Shown: positions 61,051-64,000 of the stretch, one piece after another
How positions within the stretch are numbered: the first letter of the stretch is position 1
Layout of the letters: every line of letters starts with the position of its first letter
Translations under genes and position numbers: made by a program
Source of the DNA: Kaistella polysaccharea
GTDB taxonomy: Bacteria; Bacteroidota; Bacteroidia; Flavobacteriales; Weeksellaceae
Direction of reading: 5' to 3'
NCBI RefSeq assembly: GCF_020410745.1
Contig: NZ_CP084528.1
Coordinates: 1,984,001-2,048,000 of the forward strand
Length of the DNA stretch: 64,000 nucleotides
Notes under the pieces: generated by a model
The model's input: only the letters and a program-made list of their open reading frames with translations
The model's database searches: none
Told to the model about the DNA's origin: nothing

Positions 61051-62634
61051 ATGACTAATTTTAACAATTCATTTTTAAATCTCCTAATGAACAATAAGTT
61101 TATTCCATTTATATCGGTACTGATGACAATCTCCATGATTGTATTTGTAACCCTTCAATTGTACTGGCTGAAAGAATTATACGGCGCACTCAATCAGGAT
61201 TTTAGCAACAGGGTTTATTCCTCTATGGAATCTTCTGCGCTAAAGGTCTCTCAATTGGAAAGTGAAAAATATTTAAATCAGGATTTCAAGAATTTCGGAA
61301 AAAGTGTAATTGACAGTAGTAATCAACCAACACAGACATATATTCAGCAAAATTCTGATTCTGCAAACCGTTCTACAGTCATTTTTCAGAAAAGCATAGT
61401 TGAAAATCAAAATATACCGATTTCTCAGAAAGGTGACAGTTTGCTTTTGACCAATTTGTATACTGATGAGGGAATTTTACAAATCAAGAAAGCTCCTAAT
61501 GCTACCGAACCGCTCACTGCGCAAATGAGTAAGGACATCAACAACAATACGTATGCGCTTCGGCAGTTTGTAAAATTGAGTGCTTCAAATCTACCAATTG
61601 AAAAAAGAGTTGATGTAAAAACGCTGGACTCTGTTTTGAGCCATGAATTGAAATTAAGTGGCTTAAACACAAAATTTGGTTTTGCCATAATGGATCGTGG
61701 AAATAAAATGACGAAAGTTGTAAATTCTACTTATATGGAGGAAAAGGATAAAAATAACTACACTTATCCACTATTTACAGACAGTAAAGACCGTACGCTT
61801 TACACTTTGGCGCTGGTTTTCCCGCGGCAAGATTATTCTTTAATAAAGTCAAATTCGCCCATGCTTTTAGGAACTTTAATGTCGCTGCTTACGATTTTGG
61901 GGATTTATATTATTTCCATTAATTATATGATGCGCCAGAGAAAAATTGCGGAGGTAAAAACAGATTTTATTAATAATATGTCGCACGAGTTTAAAACGCC
62001 TTTAGCCACAATTTCTGTAGCGACAGATTCTTTGGCAAATGATAAAATTGCTACCAATCCGGATAAAGTAAAATATTATTCGAGTATCATAAAACAGGAA
62101 AACCTGCGAATGAAAAAACAGGTGGAAAATGTGCTAAATATGTCGAAACTGGAACGGAATGAAGTCAAACTATTTTTAAAGGAAACCGATGTTCGCAGTC
62201 TCATCAAAGAAATCACAGAATCGTTTGGCTTAATTGTGAGACAAAGAGATGGTTCGCTTACGCAGGAATTCAATACCGATAAGTATGTTTTTAAAATTGA
62301 TGAATTTCATATTTCTAATGCGTTGGTGAACTTACTGGATAACGCCAATAAATATTCGCCCGAGGCACCAGAAATTAAAGTGAGCACCAGAAATGAAGGC
62401 AATTGGTATATTATCGAAATTTCTGATAAAGGAATAGGAATGGAAACAGATAATAAGGTTCGGATTTTCGAAAAATTCTTCCGGGAGGAAACAGGAAATA
62501 TTCACAATGTGAAAGGACAAGGTCTTGGATTATCTTACGTAAAAAAAATTGTTGAACTCCACAAAGGCATCGTGATTGTCGATTCGCAAAAAGGAGTAGG
62601 AAGCAAATTCACCATCAAATTACCGATGGTTTAA
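61051..62634 (+). CDS. Sensor histidine kinase
   Basis: 527-residue membrane kinase. Two transmembrane helices (~17-37 and ~272-294) enclose a large ~235-residue periplasmic domain with no recognised fold. The cytoplasmic part has the H box FINNMSHEFKTPLATI (phospho-His about 312), N box NALVNLLDNANKYS, G1 DKGIGM, F box FEKFFR and G2 GQGLGLSYVKKIV. There is no HAMP between helix 2 and the H box. It is followed after 46 bases by its response regulator. The signal is unknown; the domain is Ser/Gln/Asn-rich. Confidence 0.95.
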   Translation: MTNFNNSFLNLLMNNKFIPFISVLMTISMIVFVTLQLYWLKELYGALNQDFSNRVYSSMESSALKVSQLESEKYLNQDFKNFGKSVIDSSNQPTQTYIQQNSDSANRSTVIFQKSIVENQNIPISQKGDSLLLTNLYTDEGILQIKKAPNATEPLTAQMSKDINNNTYALRQFVKLSASNLPIEKRVDVKTLDSVLSHELKLSGLNTKFGFAIMDRGNKMTKVVNSTYMEEKDKNNYTYPLFTDSKDRTLYTLALVFPRQDYSLIKSNSPMLLGTLMSLLTILGIYIISINYMMRQRKIAEVKTDFINNMSHEFKTPLATISVATDSLANDKIATNPDKVKYYSSIIKQENLRMKKQVENVLNMSKLERNEVKLFLKETDVRSLIKEITESFGLIVRQRDGSLTQEFNTDKYVFKIDEFHISNALVNLLDNANKYSPEAPEIKVSTRNEGNWYIIEISDKGIGMETDNKVRIFEKFFREETGNIHNVKGQGLGLSYVKKIVELHKGIVIVDSQKGVGSKFTIKLPMV

Positions 62635-62680
62635 AATAAAAAAAGAAGGTGAAAGCCACATAACATTAAATAAATTAATT

Positions 62681-63367
62681 ATGAGCAACAGAATCTTATT
62701 AGTAGAAGACGACCAGAGTTTTGGGGCGGTTTTAAAGGATTATTTATCCATCAATAATTTTGAAGTAACTCTCGCCACTGATGGTGAACAAGGATTGAAG
62801 GAATTTACAGAAAACGAATTCGATATCTGTATTTTCGATGTAATGATGCCGAAAAAAGACGGTTTCAGTTTGGCTGAAGACGTGAAGCGCATCGATAAGA
62901 ACATTCCGATTATATTTTTAACTGCGCGTAATATGCGCGAAGATATTCTAAAAGGTTATCAGCTCGGCGCTGATGATTACATTACGAAACCTTTCGATAC
63001 AGAATTGCTTTTATATAAAATTAAAGCAATACTTCAGCGAAGTGCAACTTTGGAAAATGATGAGCAGGAACAGTTTAAAATCAGCAATATATTTTTCGAC
63101 TCTATGTTGCGACAGTTAAGAGTTGGGGAAAACGACTATAAATTATCACCTAAAGAAAATGAATTGTTGAAGTTGCTTTGCCAGCACAGAAATGATTTTA
63201 TGCCGAGAGATTTGGCCTTGCGCAAAATCTGGAAAAAAGAAAATTATTTTACGGCCAGAAGTATGGATGTTTATATCGCTAAACTGAGAAAATTACTGAA
63301 GGAAGACGATGGTTTAGAAATCATCAATGTTCACGGTGAAGGATTCCGTTTATTGGTTAAGAATTAA
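62681..63367 (+). CDS. OmpR/PhoB-family response regulator
   Basis: 228-residue regulator. The receiver domain (1-120) has acidic pocket E9/D10/D11, phospho-acceptor D53 in ICIFDVMMPKKDG, T/S in IIFLTARN, and K in ITKPFDTE. The C-terminal winged helix (about 135-225) has LSPKENELLKLLCQHRNDFMPRDLALRKIW and SMDVYIAKLRKLLKEDDGLEIINVHGEGFRLL, each in parts. It is the partner of the upstream kinase. No target gene cluster beside it suggests distant targets. Bidirectional terminator after it. Confidence 0.95.
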   Translation: MSNRILLVEDDQSFGAVLKDYLSINNFEVTLATDGEQGLKEFTENEFDICIFDVMMPKKDGFSLAEDVKRIDKNIPIIFLTARNMREDILKGYQLGADDYITKPFDTELLLYKIKAILQRSATLENDEQEQFKISNIFFDSMLRQLRVGENDYKLSPKENELLKLLCQHRNDFMPRDLALRKIWKKENYFTARSMDVYIAKLRKLLKEDDGLEIINVHGEGFRLLVKN

Positions 63368-63418
63368 AAAAGCCAAGAAAAACCTTAAAAGAGCCCCGTT
63401 TTAGTTCTGTTTTAAAAT

Positions 63419-63455
63419 AAAAATAGCCGCTTTCAATTTGAGAGCGGCTATTTCA
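63419..63455. terminator. Bidirectional terminator
   Basis: An 11-bp perfect stem (AAATAGCCGCT / AGCGGCTATTT) with an 11-base loop between two convergent genes. Confidence 0.88.
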
Positions 63456-63470
63456 CATTTTTTAAGTTTC

Positions 63471-64000
63471 CTATTTGGCTTCTACACAGAAAACGCGATA
63501 TTGAATTGGCAAAGCACTTTTAAAGTGTTGTTTAATTCTTGCCAAGTCGCTTGCGGCGCTTTGTTTCGTAAAATAGCTTCCTGCCATTACTTTATAATTT
63601 GGTCGTAATGAAGCATCGATTTCTACCTTCATGTTGGGAAAGCGTCTTCTAAAAAACATTCCAACTTCTCGGGCTTCATCATTACTTTTTACCACAGCAA
63701 GCTGTATTTTATAGCCCATAATTCGCGGGTTTCTGCGACAAATTTCTGCGTTCGTGAGTTCTCTTTCGGGCACTGAAATTTTTGGTGTGGTACTTTTTGT
63801 AGAAGAACCATCATAATTTTCATTGCCGGAAAAAGTATTTGGCGTTGCACATTTATCTTCAATATCGCTGAGCAGATCACTAACTTTTTGATCCATAACA
63901 ACCGTGAGCGGTGTTCCGTTAATTGTATCATTCTTTATAACTTGCTGTGCGTGAAAGAAATTAGCAGACATGAAAGAAACGAGAGCGAATATTTTAAAAA
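63471..64000 (-). CDS. SPOR-domain protein (N-terminus beyond the right edge)
   Basis: Exported protein whose frame stays open to the window edge. The ATG at 63971 sits inside a signal sequence, since the upstream codons read FKIFALVSF and continue MSANFFHAQQ, so the true start is outside. At least 176 residues are visible. The C-terminal ~70 residues match SPOR, the denuded-peptidoglycan-binding fold: MGYKIQLAVVKSNDEAREVGMFFRRRFPNMKV (in parts), YKVMAGSYFTKQSAASDLARIKQHF and AFCVEAK-like YRVFCVEAK. The middle is a Ser/Thr/Pro linker with two cysteines. A cell-wall role is expected. Confidence 0.85.
   Translation of the reverse strand, partial: FKIFALVSFMSANFFHAQQVIKNDTINGTPLTVVMDQKVSDLLSDIEDKCATPNTFSGNENYDGSSTKSTTPKISVPERELTNAEICRRNPRIMGYKIQLAVVKSNDEAREVGMFFRRRFPNMKVEIDASLRPNYKVMAGSYFTKQSAASDLARIKQHFKSALPIQYRVFCVEAK

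Overview
This is a 64 kb chromosomal window from an AT-rich member of the Bacteroidota, almost certainly class Flavobacteriia and close to the Chryseobacterium/Kaistella/Epilithonimonas group (Weeksellaceae). The basis is the set of lineage-typical families (GLPGLI proteins, DUF2795, DUF2797, DUF3127, DUF4271, DUF4296, DUF6646, DUF6973), promoters with a TAnnTTTG -7 box, lipoproteins with short lipoboxes, and Flavobacteriia-style versions of AccD and Tgt that lack the usual zinc cysteines. The content is mostly core genome. I see no insertion sequence, prophage, integrase or CRISPR array.

Layout. 1-7.0 kb: the N-terminal part of SecA (runs off the left edge), DUF2795, a UDP-glucuronate-epimerase-like enzyme, a small lipoprotein, a DUF2797 protein, a large AsmA-like membrane-anchored repeat protein and a small conserved protein. 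7.0-8.0 kb: a frameshifted lipoprotein remnant and a three-tRNA operon (Leu-UAG, Gly-GCC, Leu-UAA, in transcription order) with its own promoter and terminator. 8.1-14.4 kb: DUF3127, aat, an EamA permease, a CBS protein, nadK, fbaA, accD and a DUF6973 protein. 14.4-18.2 kb: an outer-membrane DUF6646 protein, a sugar-dehydrogenase lipoprotein, a small lipoprotein and an S41 protease lipoprotein.

18.4-21.5 kb: a regulatory operon of a BlaI-type repressor, an M56 (BlaR1-like) membrane protease fused to a TonB-like C-terminus, a GLPGLI protein and a lipoprotein. A perfect BlaI-like palindrome overlaps the -7 box. uvrB and a second GLPGLI gene follow. 24.7-27.1 kb: a PadR regulator followed by three tandem paralogous membrane proteins, the middle one frameshifted. 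27.2-30.2 kb: DUF3820, an AI-2E-type permease and two related multipass membrane proteins.

30.2-46.9 kb: pabB and a pabC-like gene, menD, an EF-G-like factor without the catalytic switch II histidine, tryptophanase, DUF502, miaE, an acyltransferase, rplU-rpmA, thiL, a thioesterase, an HI0933-type flavoprotein and a cation/proton antiporter. 46.9-56.3 kb: phospholipid synthesis (cdsA, psd) in a run with ftsH and rsfS, divergent birA, then lptF/G-type permease, tgt, DUF4296 and a glycosyltransferase. 56.4-64 kb: DUF4271-hemD, an oligopeptidase B-like S9 peptidase, an SRPBCC protein, a two-component system and a SPOR-domain protein cut by the right edge.

The most interesting signals are (1) the BlaI/M56-TonB/GLPGLI operon with a visible operator, (2) the PadR plus three-paralog membrane cassette, (3) loss of structural zinc cysteines in both AccD and Tgt, (4) a GTPase-site-altered EF-G paralog, (5) an AsmA-like protein made of three recognisable repeats, and (6) four genes whose TAnnTTTG box lies exactly four bases before the ATG, suggesting leaderless transcripts.
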